From the NCBI GenBank assembly GCA_963921425.1, contig OY992837.1, forward strand, positions 20,290,630 to 20,354,629: a stretch of 64,000 nucleotides of DNA. The letters run 5' to 3'. The translations under genes were made by a program, and so were the position numbers. Below are positions 8,934 through 19,367 of the stretch, piece after piece. A model generated the notes under the pieces. It was given only the letters and a program-made list of their open reading frames with translations, was not told where the DNA came from and made no database searches. This DNA comes from Dryas octopetala. Taxonomy: Eukaryota; Streptophyta; Magnoliopsida; Rosales; Rosaceae. The first letter of the stretch is position 1. Every line of letters starts with the position of its first letter.

Positions 8934-11900
8934 ATGTTTTGTGGGGAAGTTTGTTGTCTGGCTGACAGTGCTACTACGCACACCATACTCCAAGATCGGA
9001 AGTATTTTTCAAACTTATTGCCTACTCATACCTCTGTGACAACCATATCAGGCCAATCCAACCTGATAGAGGGTCATGGCAAAGCCCATTTTATGTTGTC
9101 CAATGGTACCGAATTTACCATTAATGAGGCCTTATATTCTCCATGTTCCAGAAGAACGTTGTTGAGTTTTAAGGATATTCGAGCCAACGGTTATCACGTT
9201 GAAACCACTGAGGAAAATGGAGTGGAATATCTTTGCATAACCTCCAATTTGTATGGCCAGAAGCGTACATTGGAGAAATTGAAATGCCTATCGAGCGGTC
9301 TCTATATGACCACCATTAGATCGATTGAGGCAAATCACATAGTTAACCAGAAGTTAACCAATTTGAGCAGTTTCTTGCTATGGCATGACCGGTTGGGACA
9401 CCCAGGTCAAAGTATGATGCGCCGTATCCTCAATTCATCACACGGGCATCCCCTTACTAATAAGGATCTTGTGTTTAGTGACACACTATGCCAAGCCTGC
9501 TCGCTCGGAAAGTTGAATACTAGACCATCATATGCAAAGACTAGTAAAGACTCCGCCCTTTTCCTGCAAAGGATACAAGGGGATATTTGTGGACCTATCC
9601 AACCACCATGCGGACCATTTAAATATTTCATGGTTTTGGTTGATGCATCGACAAGGTGGTCACATGTTACACTATTGTCCACAAGAAATGCTGCCTTTGC
9701 TAAACTCCTCGCCCAGATCATTAAATTGAGGGCTCACCACCCGGATTATCCCATAAAGTCTATAAGACTTGATAATGCCGGAGAGTTTACATCGAAAACT
9801 TTTGATGATTATTGCATGTCCCTTGGGATTGATGTTGAACATCCAGTTCCCCATGTTCACACCCAGAATGGTCTCGCAGAAGCGTTCATTAAAAGATTAC
9901 AAATGATCGCACGAACCTTGGTTATGCGCACCAAGCTTCCAATTTCTGCGTGGGGCTATGCAATCTTGCATGCAGCCATGTTGGTCCGGTTGAGGCCCAC
10001 TGCTACCCAACCTTACTCTGCGTTACAGCTGGTGACTGGGTACGAACCTGACGTTTCGTACTTACGCATATTTGGGTGTGCAGTTTATGTGCCAGTTGCG
10101 CCGCCACAACGTACCAAAATGGGTCCTCAACGAAGGATGGGCATATATGTCGGTTATGAATCCCCATCTATTATACGCTTTTTAGAGCCCTTGACAGGCG
10201 ATCTCTTTACCGCCAGATTTGCGGATTGTCACTTTGATGAGACAGTCTTCCCGCCGTTAGGGGGAGATAAGAACGTCACCGTTCCTGAAGAACGACGTGA
10301 ATTGACGTGGAATGTCCCCACTATGTCTCATCTCGATCCCCGAACCGCACAATGTGATAGTGAAGTGCGGAGAATTCTAGACCTACAGAGTGTAGCTCAT
10401 AATATGCCAGACGCTTTCTCTGATCTAGCTAAAGTGACGAGATCACATATACCTGCTGCAAATGTGCCTGCAAGGATATCTGTCCCCGAAGGACGCGTCG
10501 TCCCAGATGGACGAGGTACGGCCATAGCGGCTAACCAGTCTTATGTCCCTGCCCAGAAGCGAGGTAGACCACTAGGTTCGAAGGACTCTTATCCCCGGAA
10601 GAGGATAAATTTGGCACAAACGAGTCTTCCTGACATCGCAATCTCAACCGATCCATCTCACGAAATAGTTCCGGATTATGGGTCCGTCCTGGAAGAGACG
10701 GTGTTGGGGGACGCTCCAACATCTGAACCCACTCCCGAGAACAGAGAGATCTCTATAAATTATGCATGCTTAAGTGAGCTCTGGAATCGAAACGAGATTA
10801 TCATCGATGATATATTTGTATTCGCGGTAGCTACCGAAATCATAACTAGCGATGACATCGAACCTCGCTCCGTTGATGAATGTCAACGTCGAGACGACTG
10901 GCCAAAATGGAAAGAAGCAATCCATGTCGAATTAGATTCCTTGACAAAGAGAAAGGTGTTTGGGCCTGTCGTTCCTACACCCTCCCATGTTAAACCTGTA
11001 GGATTTAAATGGGTATTTGTAAGGAAGCGTAATGAGAAAAACGAGATTGTAAGATACAAGGCTCGTCTAGTGGCGCAAGGATTTTCTCAACGCCCTGGGA
11101 TTGATTACGAGGAAACGTATTCTCCCGTAATGGACGTGATAACGTTTCGCTACCTTATCAGTTTGGTAGTTTCCGAAAAACTGAGTATGCAGCTTATGGA
11201 TGTGGTCACTGCTTATCTCTATGGGGATCTTGATACAGAGATATATATGAAAGTTCCCGAAGGACTTAAGATACCCGATGCAAATAGTTCCAGACCACGG
11301 AACACGCTCTCCATTCGTTTGAGGCGTTCACTATATGGATTGAAACAATCCGGACGGATGTGGTATAACCGTCTAAGTGAGTATTTGATCGGGATGGGAT
11401 ATGTGAATAATGATCTATGCCCTTGCGTGTTTATTAAGAAAACAAGTTCTGGTTTTGCTATTGTAGCTGTTTATGTCGATGACATGAATCTAATTGGTAC
11501 TCCTGAAGAGATCAAGGAAACTGCTAAACACCTGAAGTTGGAATTCGAGATGAAAGATCTTGGGAGAACGAATTTCTGTCTCGGCCTGGAGCTCGAGCAC
11601 CGTGCAGATGGAATTCTAGTCCATCAATCGAATTACATCCAGAAGATGTTAAGGCGCTTTAATGAGGATAAAGCGAAGCCTTCTAGCACACCCATGATCG
11701 TCCGTAGTCTAGATCCTAAGAAGGATCCGTTTCGTCCCGCAGATGATGACGAAGAGATATTGGCACCAGAAGTCCCATATCTAAGTGCAATAGGCGCATT
11801 ATTGTACTTGGCTCAATGTACTAGACCGGACATCTCATTCGCTGTGAACTTGTTAGCTAGATATAGTTCTGCGCCAACATGCCGCCACTGGAATGGCATA

Positions 11901-12512
11901 AAAGACATTTTCCGCTACCTTAGAGGTACGACGGATATGGGCTTATTCTATCCCTATGCATCAAGGAATGGATCGAACCCCCTCGATCCTCGGAACGATG
12001 CCCGCCTTGTTGGATATGCTGACGCAGGGTATCTATCAGACCCGCACAAGGCGCGTTCTCAAACTGGTTACGTCTTTACCATTGGGAATACAGCAATATC
12101 TTGGAGGTCAACGAAACAGACCCTTGTTGCTACCTCTTCGAATCATGCTGAGATTATAGCCCTTTACGAAGCAGTTCGTGAATGTATATGGCTGAGAGCA
12201 GTTTCCAAACATATTCGAAGTACGTGTGGGCTGAATTTCACCACTGATGAACCAACGATTATCTATGAGGATAATGCCGCTTGCATCGAGCAGATGAAGA
12301 CGGGTTTCATCAAAGGAGACAACACCAAGCATATTGCACCAAAGTTCTTCTTCAATCAACAGCAACAAGAGCATCAGATGATTGAAGTCAAGCAGATCCG
12401 ATCTCAAGACAACCATGCAGACCTCTTTACCAAGTCACTACCAAAGTCCACGTTCTTGATGCATGTTCGAGGTATTGGTTTGCGTAGATTGGCTGATTTA
12501 CCTAGTATGTAA
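8934..12512 (+). CDS. copia pol polyprotein (protease, integrase, RT, RNase H)
   Basis: A 1192-residue uninterrupted frame. In order: aspartic protease motif DSATTHTI (residues about 11-18); HHCC zinc-binding GAG_pre-integrase region with WHDRLGHPG (about 149-157); integrase core with GDIC, RLDNAGEF and NGLAEAFIKR supplying D, D and E (about 216, 280, 315); copia-type reverse transcriptase starting FKWVFVRKRNE (about 690) with VYVDDM (about 847); RNase H with GYADAGYLSDP, EDNAACIEQ and ADLFTKSLPK near the end. All catalytic motifs look intact. The start is placed at the first ATG, only ten residues before the protease motif, as in element 2. Activity in trans is possible, but the element cannot transcribe itself. 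Confidence 0.92.
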   Translation: MFCGEVCCLADSATTHTILQDRKYFSNLLPTHTSVTTISGQSNLIEGHGKAHFMLSNGTEFTINEALYSPCSRRTLLSFKDIRANGYHVETTEENGVEYLCITSNLYGQKRTLEKLKCLSSGLYMTTIRSIEANHIVNQKLTNLSSFLLWHDRLGHPGQSMMRRILNSSHGHPLTNKDLVFSDTLCQACSLGKLNTRPSYAKTSKDSALFLQRIQGDICGPIQPPCGPFKYFMVLVDASTRWSHVTLLSTRNAAFAKLLAQIIKLRAHHPDYPIKSIRLDNAGEFTSKTFDDYCMSLGIDVEHPVPHVHTQNGLAEAFIKRLQMIARTLVMRTKLPISAWGYAILHAAMLVRLRPTATQPYSALQLVTGYEPDVSYLRIFGCAVYVPVAPPQRTKMGPQRRMGIYVGYESPSIIRFLEPLTGDLFTARFADCHFDETVFPPLGGDKNVTVPEERRELTWNVPTMSHLDPRTAQCDSEVRRILDLQSVAHNMPDAFSDLAKVTRSHIPAANVPARISVPEGRVVPDGRGTAIAANQSYVPAQKRGRPLGSKDSYPRKRINLAQTSLPDIAISTDPSHEIVPDYGSVLEETVLGDAPTSEPTPENREISINYACLSELWNRNEIIIDDIFVFAVATEIITSDDIEPRSVDECQRRDDWPKWKEAIHVELDSLTKRKVFGPVVPTPSHVKPVGFKWVFVRKRNEKNEIVRYKARLVAQGFSQRPGIDYEETYSPVMDVITFRYLISLVVSEKLSMQLMDVVTAYLYGDLDTEIYMKVPEGLKIPDANSSRPRNTLSIRLRRSLYGLKQSGRMWYNRLSEYLIGMGYVNNDLCPCVFIKKTSSGFAIVAVYVDDMNLIGTPEEIKETAKHLKLEFEMKDLGRTNFCLGLELEHRADGILVHQSNYIQKMLRRFNEDKAKPSSTPMIVRSLDPKKDPFRPADDDEEILAPEVPYLSAIGALLYLAQCTRPDISFAVNLLARYSSAPTCRHWNGIKDIFRYLRGTTDMGLFYPYASRNGSNPLDPRNDARLVGYADAGYLSDPHKARSQTGYVFTIGNTAISWRSTKQTLVATSSNHAEIIALYEAVRECIWLRAVSKHIRSTCGLNFTTDEPTIIYEDNAACIEQMKTGFIKGDNTKHIAPKFFFNQQQQEHQMIEVKQIRSQDNHADLFTKSLPKSTFLMHVRGIGLRRLADLPSM

Positions 12513-12559
12513 TCTTCAGGGGGAGTCGACATCAGGGGGAGTATCCCGAAGCATACTCA

Positions 12560-12985
12560 CTTGACCATCGTGTACTCTTTTGTCCTTCGTCCAGGGTTAT
12601 TTTGTCCCACTGGGTTTTGTTACCTGGCAAGGTTTTAATGAGGCACATCTTGGCATGGTCACCCTACTCATACTACATCCTGAAGATGTGTTGATCTGAT
12701 ATATATGCATTTGCTCATCTTTTCCCTTCGACCACGGGTTTTTCCCATTGGGTTTACCGGGCAAGGTTTTGGTGTAGCAACTCTAATGCACCCCGCTCCC
12801 ATTGACATACTATTCGCCTATGATCCAGAAGATATGACTTCACCTACTTTCGAGGTTCTGATGTGACTACTCCACACTCAAGCGCGTTGCACTCTTTTTC
12901 CTTCGACCAAGGTTGTTTTTGTTCCCACAGGGTTTTTATTACTTGGCAAGGTTTTAACGAGGCAACTTAGAAGCGCATAGCAGAG
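12560..12985 (+). repeat. Internal 3' repeats of copia element 1
   Basis: A degenerate unit with the words 'ccttcg.cca.ggtt', 'cccactgggttt' and 'ggcaaggtttt' occurs three times (about 12580-12645, 12722-12770, 12898-12965) between pol and the polypurine tract. Element 2 has the same words on the minus strand (about 45420-45600), so the repeats are a family trait. Confidence 0.7.
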
Positions 12986-13019
12986 ACAACACTAATGACA
13001 TGGAATATCCAAGGGGGAG

Positions 13020-13211
13020 TGTTGTAAATATATTGTTATAATTAAGTGGCTATTCCTGTAATTAGTGGTAGGGGTATACTAGTAAATATTTAAAACCTAG
13101 TAAACCCTACCTCTATATAAGGATATTTATAACATGAATGAAGGAGACTGATCATATTCTCTCTGCCTCCTCTCTTCCACAAACCCTAGATTTTCACATA
13201 CTTTTACAACA
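13020..13211 (+). repeat. 3' LTR of copia element 1
   Basis: 192 bp, starting TGTTGTAAAT and ending TTTTACAACA, so the ends form a short inverted repeat around TG...CA. It lies directly behind the polypurine tract AAGGGGGAG. 'ctctatataagg' (about 13111) is a likely TATA box. There is no second LTR in the window to compare for dating. Confidence 0.85.
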
Positions 13212-13559
13212 AAAAGTTTTTTATTTTGTAATTTAATTCAAGTTTTTTATAATTTTAAGAAAAGTTAAATGAGTTTTTTTAAAAGCTTATGTAAAAAATT
13301 ATTTGTGACATGTATTTAACAGTATTTAATATTTTAAATGACATGTCATTACCATTAGGGGCACCCTAACACTCCCCTTTTTTAAATTACAAATGGTTAA
13401 AGGCAGGTGCAGTAAAATAGCTAGCTTGCCCATAACTTCACTGACAACAACGGGGGGGAAGATAATTAAGCTTTCAAATTTCGAAGCATGGGATTCCTCC
13501 TACTTTCTATCTATACGATTTTGAGAAAGGGAAAGAACAAGAAACTTAAGGACTAAATT

Positions 13560-14525
13560 GACATAGAGAAGTTAGAGAAGCTTGCTTCACAAATCAGAGG
13601 TACTGTGTCTGCTGACTATAAATCAAAGCATGGCTCGGGTACAGAATTGTCTGTGATGAAATTCACCGATGAGCGGTGGAAAAATGTGACATGGGATCTG
13701 AATATGTTTTCCGAAGATGGCAAGTTGGAGTGGGATGGTATCATTCTAGCAGGTTCTCCAATTGGTCTCTGTGATTTATAACAAATTAAAAGTTGTGTTT
13801 CTATACAATTTTCATGTGTTTTATGTGGGATTCGAGTATAGGAGTAATATATTGTTCTATGCTTGCGTCCAATTCAAATTTTTTCATACATTCATGAAAC
13901 TATTGTTTATTTTATATGTATTGGCATTGCAGAAGCAAAGAGGAGGAAGTTTCTTGAACTTCATCCAGAAGCAGCTACCAATTAAGGAGGACCCAGTACT
14001 TTTTAGAAGCTCCATCATACCTTGGTGGGCATGGATAAGGAGATCACATCTCCCAGAGGCTGAGACACTCAAAGGTTGGGTTCAAAGCCTCCATCACTTC
14101 AAGCACTTTCCCTTCTTCTTTCTTTGAATTATGCATCTATATAGGACCATATTTTTAGACTACGTTAGTGAACCACATTATGTGATAAGACTGATCGATT
14201 TGATAATTAGCTAGTGTTGTGTCGATTACCAACTAGTCAATGGTGTAACAAGTGGTTCGATAATTCGGACCAAAAATGTATTCATCTAGCATTAGTCTGC
14301 ATTAAACATCATCTTAATTTTAATTAGAATTGTAAATCTTTTACTGCTTGAATTATCTTATATGCATGACAGGGATGTTTGTGTCAGTCATTGTTATAAT
14401 ACTCTTTAGGCGAACCCAAGATTCTGAGCACCTTAAGAAGCTAGCTGATGGCAAGCTTCTTGGCAAGATCGTCCAAACACAACAAGTGGCACTTCCAAAC
14501 AAAACTGGAAACAGAATTTAAGTTT
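13560..14525 (+). pseudogene. LIL3: LIL3 (light-harvesting-like protein 3) pseudogene
   Basis: LIL3 is a thylakoid protein that anchors chlorophyll-biosynthesis enzymes. Exon 1 remains read TELSVMKFTDERWKNVTWDL and EDGKLEWDGII (about 13640-13750). After an intron, exon 2 (about 13931-14060) reads [16 protein letters not shown], gains one base that shifts the frame to a stop, then continues as [11 protein letters not shown] and RRSHLPEAE. Exon 3 (about 14370-14470) reads a membrane segment then FRRTQDSEHLKKLADG. The introns are kept, so this is a duplicated genomic copy and not a retrocopy. The part with the chlorophyll-binding helix is missing. Confidence 0.8.
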
Positions 14526-14549
14526 ACCTTTCAACAGAAAATTGTACTA

Positions 14550-14765
14550 TTTTACTATCAGTATCAGTGACCCCAAGTTGTATTGTGATAAGATAAGAAC
14601 TTTGACTCAGAAATTAAGAACTTTGTCTGCCATTGATGGAGATGGACATAGAAAAAGTGATGCTCTTATTTATTTGTCATTTCTCTTGACGAACCTATAA
14701 CATTGTCAAGAAATTTGTCTGCCCTGCCGTAGAGGATGGGTTTAGAAAAAGTGAGGCTGCAATAA
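14550..14765 (+). repeat. RLP promoter copy 1 (partial)
   Basis: It contains 'tatcagtgaccccaa', 'tgtgataagataag', 'gacattgatggag'-like words, 'ctcttgacgaacctataac' and 'ctgccgtagaggatgg', in the order found upstream of RLP-B (18955-19265). The stretch 'caacaagtggcacttccaa' from the LIL3 tail occurs both before it (14480) and after it (14798), so the copy arose with part of the LIL3 pseudogene. Confidence 0.65.
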
Positions 14766-14874
14766 GCAATGGCTCTTGGCAAGATTATCCAAATGCAACA
14801 AGTGGCACTTCCAAGCAAACTGCAAAGAAAACTTAAATTTTCCTTGCAAATAGAAAATTGTACTACTTGACTAT

Positions 14875-15210
14875 CTGTATCATTGACCCCAAATTTTCCA
14901 CTCAAATTTTCTTTCTGGCCCCAGTCCCACAGCCACTTGATTGAACAAGTTGTGTTGTGATATGACAAAAGCTAGTCACCCTGCACTTAATGTGTTGTGT
15001 TTTTTTCTCTTGCTCTCCACGAAGCTTTAACCTTGTCAAGGACTTTTCCAGACATTGATGGAGGTGGACTTAGAAATAGTGATACTCTTATTTTTTTTGG
15101 TTCTATTCTCTTGACTGACCTATAACTCTTAGTCAAGAAATTTGTCAGACCTGCCGTAGAGAATGGATTTAGAAAAAGTGGTGCTGAAATAAGATATAGG
15201 GCCCTCCCTA

Positions 15211-15245
<35 letters not shown>
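14875..15245 (+). repeat. RLP promoter copy 2
   Basis: Aligns with 16920-17245 and 18955-19310, the last being the promoter of the intact RLP-B. It ends in a (TA)n microsatellite (about 15212-15243), where RLP-B has the short 'tatatatctatatatagg' TATA region. An RLP coding stub follows at 15617. Confidence 0.8.
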
Positions 15246-15246
<1 letters not shown>

Positions 15247-15616
15247 GTTAGCACTGCTCTTGATGATTGCAATAATATATGGTTCCTTACCTCTCAGAGT
15301 AGGAATGATATAATATAGGTATTTGATTATTAAAATGTCTTTGTTCTAAATAAATTATTTTATATATTAATTAATAATGTGAGGGTATAATGAAAAAAAA
15401 AAAATAAGGAATTGAATTCTTCCAAAATAAGGAATCAGAATACTATCCCCCACTTAAGAATCTAATTCCTCCAAAATAAGGAATTGAATTCTTGATATCA
15501 TGTGGGCTCCACTTATGTTTTTATTTCCATATAGTTAGTAAACACATGAGTCATTCATAATCAGAATCCAACTCCTTATTTTGAAGGAATTGGATTTCGA
15601 TTATGAATTAGTGAAC

Positions 15617-15808
15617 ATGTCATTAGTATTGGCTTATGCAATGGAAATATGGGTGTGCCTTGCAAACAAACTGAAAAAACAAGCACTTCTCATGTTCAAA
15701 CAAGTTCTTAATGATACTGCAATTCTACTTTCATCATGGGTTGGGGAAGGAGACTGTTGCAATTGGACTGGAGTTGTCTGCGATAACTTCATTGGTCACG
15801 TTCGCTAG
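15617..15808 (+). pseudogene. RLP 5' coding stub 1
   Basis: Aligns with RLP-B 19413-19588: end of the signal peptide (SIGLCNG), then the LRR N-terminal cap ending [16 protein letters not shown] and GHVR followed by TAG. One extra A in the run near 15672 shifts the frame between the two parts. The real ATG region is replaced by unrelated sequence. It ends where the LRRs should begin. Confidence 0.8.
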
Positions 15809-16919
15809 GTCAACATTTGCAATTGGATATACAGCCAGGAAAAAGTTTGCAAATAACTTCATTTCTCACGTTCGCTAGGCACAACTATTTCTACACATCA
15901 TTATATATTTGACACATCTTATTAACATTTTTTTTGTGAAAGACCATCGTACAAATTCCAAATCCAACTATTTTTTTTTTGGTTTTCAATAAATTTATTA
16001 TCCCCATGTTTCTTCTTTAGAGGTTGCAACGGCACCTGCTCCTTCTCTCGCCATTCTAATTCGATCATGTTCAAAGTTCATGATTTCTAAAATCAAATTT
16101 GTATCACAATCTTTGGATTAAAGTTCTCATCGCAAGTATTAGATTTAAGCCTCTGCACCATCATTTTTTACTTTCTTTGTTTTCACGTTCTCATCATAAT
16201 TTTTTTTAGTTGAAATTGCTATGTCGATCTCACTATAAGATTCATGAGATCAAGCCATACACAGTATTCCCAAAATCCAACTTGTTCTTGATGCCTACCC
16301 ACATAAACACAAATCAAATAGCTATATGTTGATATTGCCTTCCAGAACAAGTCTAGCATTCAAGTTGCAGCATATAATACTGATCAATTCTAATTAAATA
16401 CAAATTATTAAAATAAACTAGTTCTGAAGGATATTGGACTAAAGACAGACTTAATATATGAAATTTTAGAGTTCTACATTTGGGGCTGAATTTGTTTCCT
16501 TGTAAAAAATAAGTAATAGATTTTTTAATTTGGGATTGTAATCTTTTTTTTATAAATTTATTAGAAAGGTTGAAAAACCTGTTCCTATTAATAAATAAAA
16601 TCTAAATTAAGAAAGAAAAAGAGTGAAAAAGAGAGCAAGAGGGTCTGAGTTTTTCTTGTTTGAGTATCCAGAGGAAAGAGAACACAAGCTTTGATCATGG
16701 CATCAGGAGATTTGGTAAGCAATTTCAACGGAGTTTGTTTGTTTGTTTTGTTGATGTTTTTCTAAGTAGTTAGCTCTGAATGATGGTTTCGGCTATTGAA
16801 CAACAATGATTTTGAGTATTAATTTACTTTGATAAAGCTGATGTGGCAAGTGGATTACGACATGTATTTAATAAAATTAAATATTTAAGTTAATATAAAA
16901 TTTCACGTCATTGAGGCAC
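15809..16919 (+). repeat. Tandem repeat unit between RLP stubs, copy 1
   Basis: No intact gene. 16135-16919 is repeated almost exactly at 18165-18954. It includes a short exon-like piece: an ATG at 16697 in 'tgatcatggcatcaggagat' followed by 'ttggtaagcaa', that is MASGDL and a splice-donor-like GTAAGC. The unit separates successive promoter copies with a spacing of about 2.03 kb. Confidence 0.75.
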
Positions 16920-17245
16920 TCTAGCCCAAATTTTCCACTCAAATTTTCTTTCTGGCCCCAGTCCCACAGCCACTTGATCGAACATGTTGTGTTGTGATAT
17001 GATAAAAGTCACCCTGTATTTAATGTGTCGTGTTTTTTTCTCTTGCTCTCCATGAAGTTTTTACCTTGTCAAGGACTTTTCCAGACATTGATGGAGGTGG
17101 ACTTAGAAAAAGTGATACTCTTATTTTTTTTGGTTCTATTCTCTTGACGGACCTATAACTCTTAGTCAAGAAATTTGTCAGACGTGCCGTAGAGGATGGA
17201 TTTAGAAAAAGTGGGGTTGCAATAATATATAGAGGTTAGCAATAA
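16920..17245 (+). repeat. RLP promoter copy 3
   Basis: Third copy of the promoter block, nearly identical to 18955-19265, including 'ctggccccagtcccacagcc', 'ttgctctcca' and 'gtcaagaaatttgtcagac'. An AT-rich piece and RLP stub 2 follow, as behind copy 2. Confidence 0.8.
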
Positions 17246-17599
17246 TATATGGTTCCTTACCTGTCAGAGTAGAAATGATATAATATAGGCATTTGATTAT
17301 TAAAATATCTTTATTTTAAATAAATTATTTTATATATTAATTAATAATATGAGAGTATGATGAAAAAAAAAATAAGGAATTGAATTCTTCCAAAATAAAG
17401 AATCAAACTACTATCCCTTACCCAAGAATCCAATTCCTCCAAAATAAGGAATTGAATTCTTGATATCATGTGGGCTCCACTTGTGTTTTTATTTCCATAT
17501 AGTTAGTAAACATATGAGTCATCCATAATCAGAATCCAACTCCTTATTTTAGAGGAATTAGATTCTGATTACGAATTAGTGAACATGTCATTAGTATTG

Positions 17600-17770
17600 G
17601 TTTATGCAATGGAAATATGGGTGTGCCTTGCAAAGAAACTGAAAACAAGCACTTCTCATGGTCGAACAAGTTCTTAATGATACTGCAATTCTACTTTCAT
17701 CATGGGTTGGGGAAGGAGACTGTTGCAATTGGACTGGAGTTGCGATAACTTCATCGGTCATGTTTGCTAG
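17600..17770 (+). pseudogene. RLP 5' coding stub 2
   Basis: Aligns with stub 1 and with RLP-B 19420-19588. It has further damage: bases are lost around the GVVCD codons ('ggagttgcgataacttc' in place of 'ggagttgtctgcgataac'). It ends 'tttgctaggtcaac' as stub 1 does, so both stubs descend from one earlier truncated copy that was then duplicated. Confidence 0.75.
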
Positions 17771-18954
17771 GTCAACATTTGCAATTGGATATACAGCTAG
17801 GAAAAAGTTTGCAAATAAATAGAGGTAATAACAAATACAAATTTAAGAGGAAAGAAAAGAAAGGAAGAAGATTACAATTGTGAATTATGTATCTAACCCG
17901 TTTTACAGAAATATTCAATTAAATTGGATCTAAAAGATTTTAACACACATGGATAAATTAGATATTTCATTCTTGTGTGATGCGGAGAATTTGACTTAAA
18001 ATATAAGTGAAAAGATTATGAGCCTCAAAATTTGTGCCTCAAACTCCATGCCATTTGAAATTAAATATACCTTAATCATATGTGGCACAACTATTTCTAC
18101 ACATCATTATATATTTGACACATCTTATTAACATTTTTTTTGTGAAAAACCATCTTACAAATTCTATTAGATTTAAGCCTCTGCACCATCATTTTTTACT
18201 TTCTTTGTTTTCACGTTTTCATCATAATTTTTTTTAGTTGAAATTGCTATGTCGATCTCACTATAAGATTCATGAGATCAAGCCATACACAGTATTCCCA
18301 AAATCCAACTTGTTCTTCATGCCTACCCACATAGCCAACCACAAATCAAATAGCTATATGTTGATATTGCCTTCCAGAACAAGTCTAGCATTCAAGTTGC
18401 AGCATATAATAATGATCAATTCTAATTAAATACAAATTATGAAAATAAACTAGTTCTTAAGGATATTGGACTAAAGACAGACTTAATATATGAAATTTTA
18501 GAGTTCTACATTTGGGGCTGAATTTGTTTCCTTGTAAAAAATAAGTAATAGATTTTTTAATTTGGGATTGTAATCTTTTTTTTATAAATTTATTAGAAAG
18601 GTTGAAAAACCTGTTCCTATTAATAAATAAAATCTAAATTAAGAAAGAAAAAGAGTGAAAAAGAGAGCAAGAGGGTCTGAGTTTTTCTTGTTTGAGTATC
18701 CAGAGGAAAGAGAACACAAGCTTTGATCATGGCATCAGGAGATTTGGTAAGCAATTCCAACGGAGTTTGTTTGTTTGTTTTGTTGATGTTTTTCTAAGTA
18801 GTTAGCTCTGAATGATGGTTTCGGCTATTGAACAACAATGATTTTGAGTATTAATTTACTTTGATAAAGCTGATGTGGCAAGTGGATTATGACATGTATT
18901 TAATAAAATTAAATATTTAAGTTAATATAAAATTTCACGTCATTGAGGCACTCT
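17771..18954 (+). repeat. Tandem repeat unit between RLP stubs, copy 2
   Basis: No gene. 18080-18954 repeats 15876-15935 and 16135-16919, including the MASGDL-donor piece (ATG at about 18729). 17820-18075 is extra sequence found only here. It leads directly into the promoter of RLP-B. Confidence 0.7.
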
Positions 18955-19367
18955 AGCCCAAATTTTCCACTCAAATTTTCTTTCTGGCCCCAGTCCCACA
19001 GCCACTTGATCGAACATGTTGTGTTGTGATATGATAAAAGTCACCCTGTATTTAATGTGTCGTGTTTTTTTCTCTTGCTCTCCACGAAGTTTTTACCTTG
19101 TCAAGGACTTTTCCAGACATTGATGGAGGTGGACTTAGAAAAAGTGATACTCTTATTTTTTTTGGTTCTATTCTCTTGACGGACCTATAACTCTTAGTCA
19201 AGAAATTTGTCAGACGTGCCGTAGAGGATGGATTTAGAAAAAGTGGGGCTGCAATAATATATAGGGCCCTCCCTAGTATATATCTATATATAGGTTAGCA
19301 CTGCTCTTGATGGTTCATTGCTCTTACGCATAACCTACTTTATACAATTTAAACTTTGGGGAGAACC
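18955..19367 (+). promoter_or_regulatory. Promoter and 5' leader of RLP-B
   Basis: The fourth and complete copy of the promoter block, in front of the only intact 5' end. A TATA-like 'tatatatctatatatagg' lies at about 19277-19293, which would leave a leader of about 45-60 nt before the ATG at 19368. The transcription start is inferred. Confidence 0.55.

Larger units (their letters stand above)
8191..13211 (+). mobile_element. Ty1/copia LTR retrotransposon, 5'-truncated (element 1)
   Basis: Order is gag (partial), AT-rich spacer, pol (protease-integrase-RT-RNase H), a repeat-bearing untranslated region, polypurine tract (13011-13019, AAGGGGGAG) and a 3' LTR (13020-13211). There is no 5' LTR or primer-binding site. 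The N-terminal part of gag is missing, because the element starts abruptly at about 8191 in the middle of gag. The order integrase before RT places it in Ty1/copia. It is a relative of element 2 (45125-52878): both share a DSATTHTI protease and a gag-spacer-pol arrangement. Lacking a 5' LTR it cannot be transcribed from its own promoter. Confidence 0.93.
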
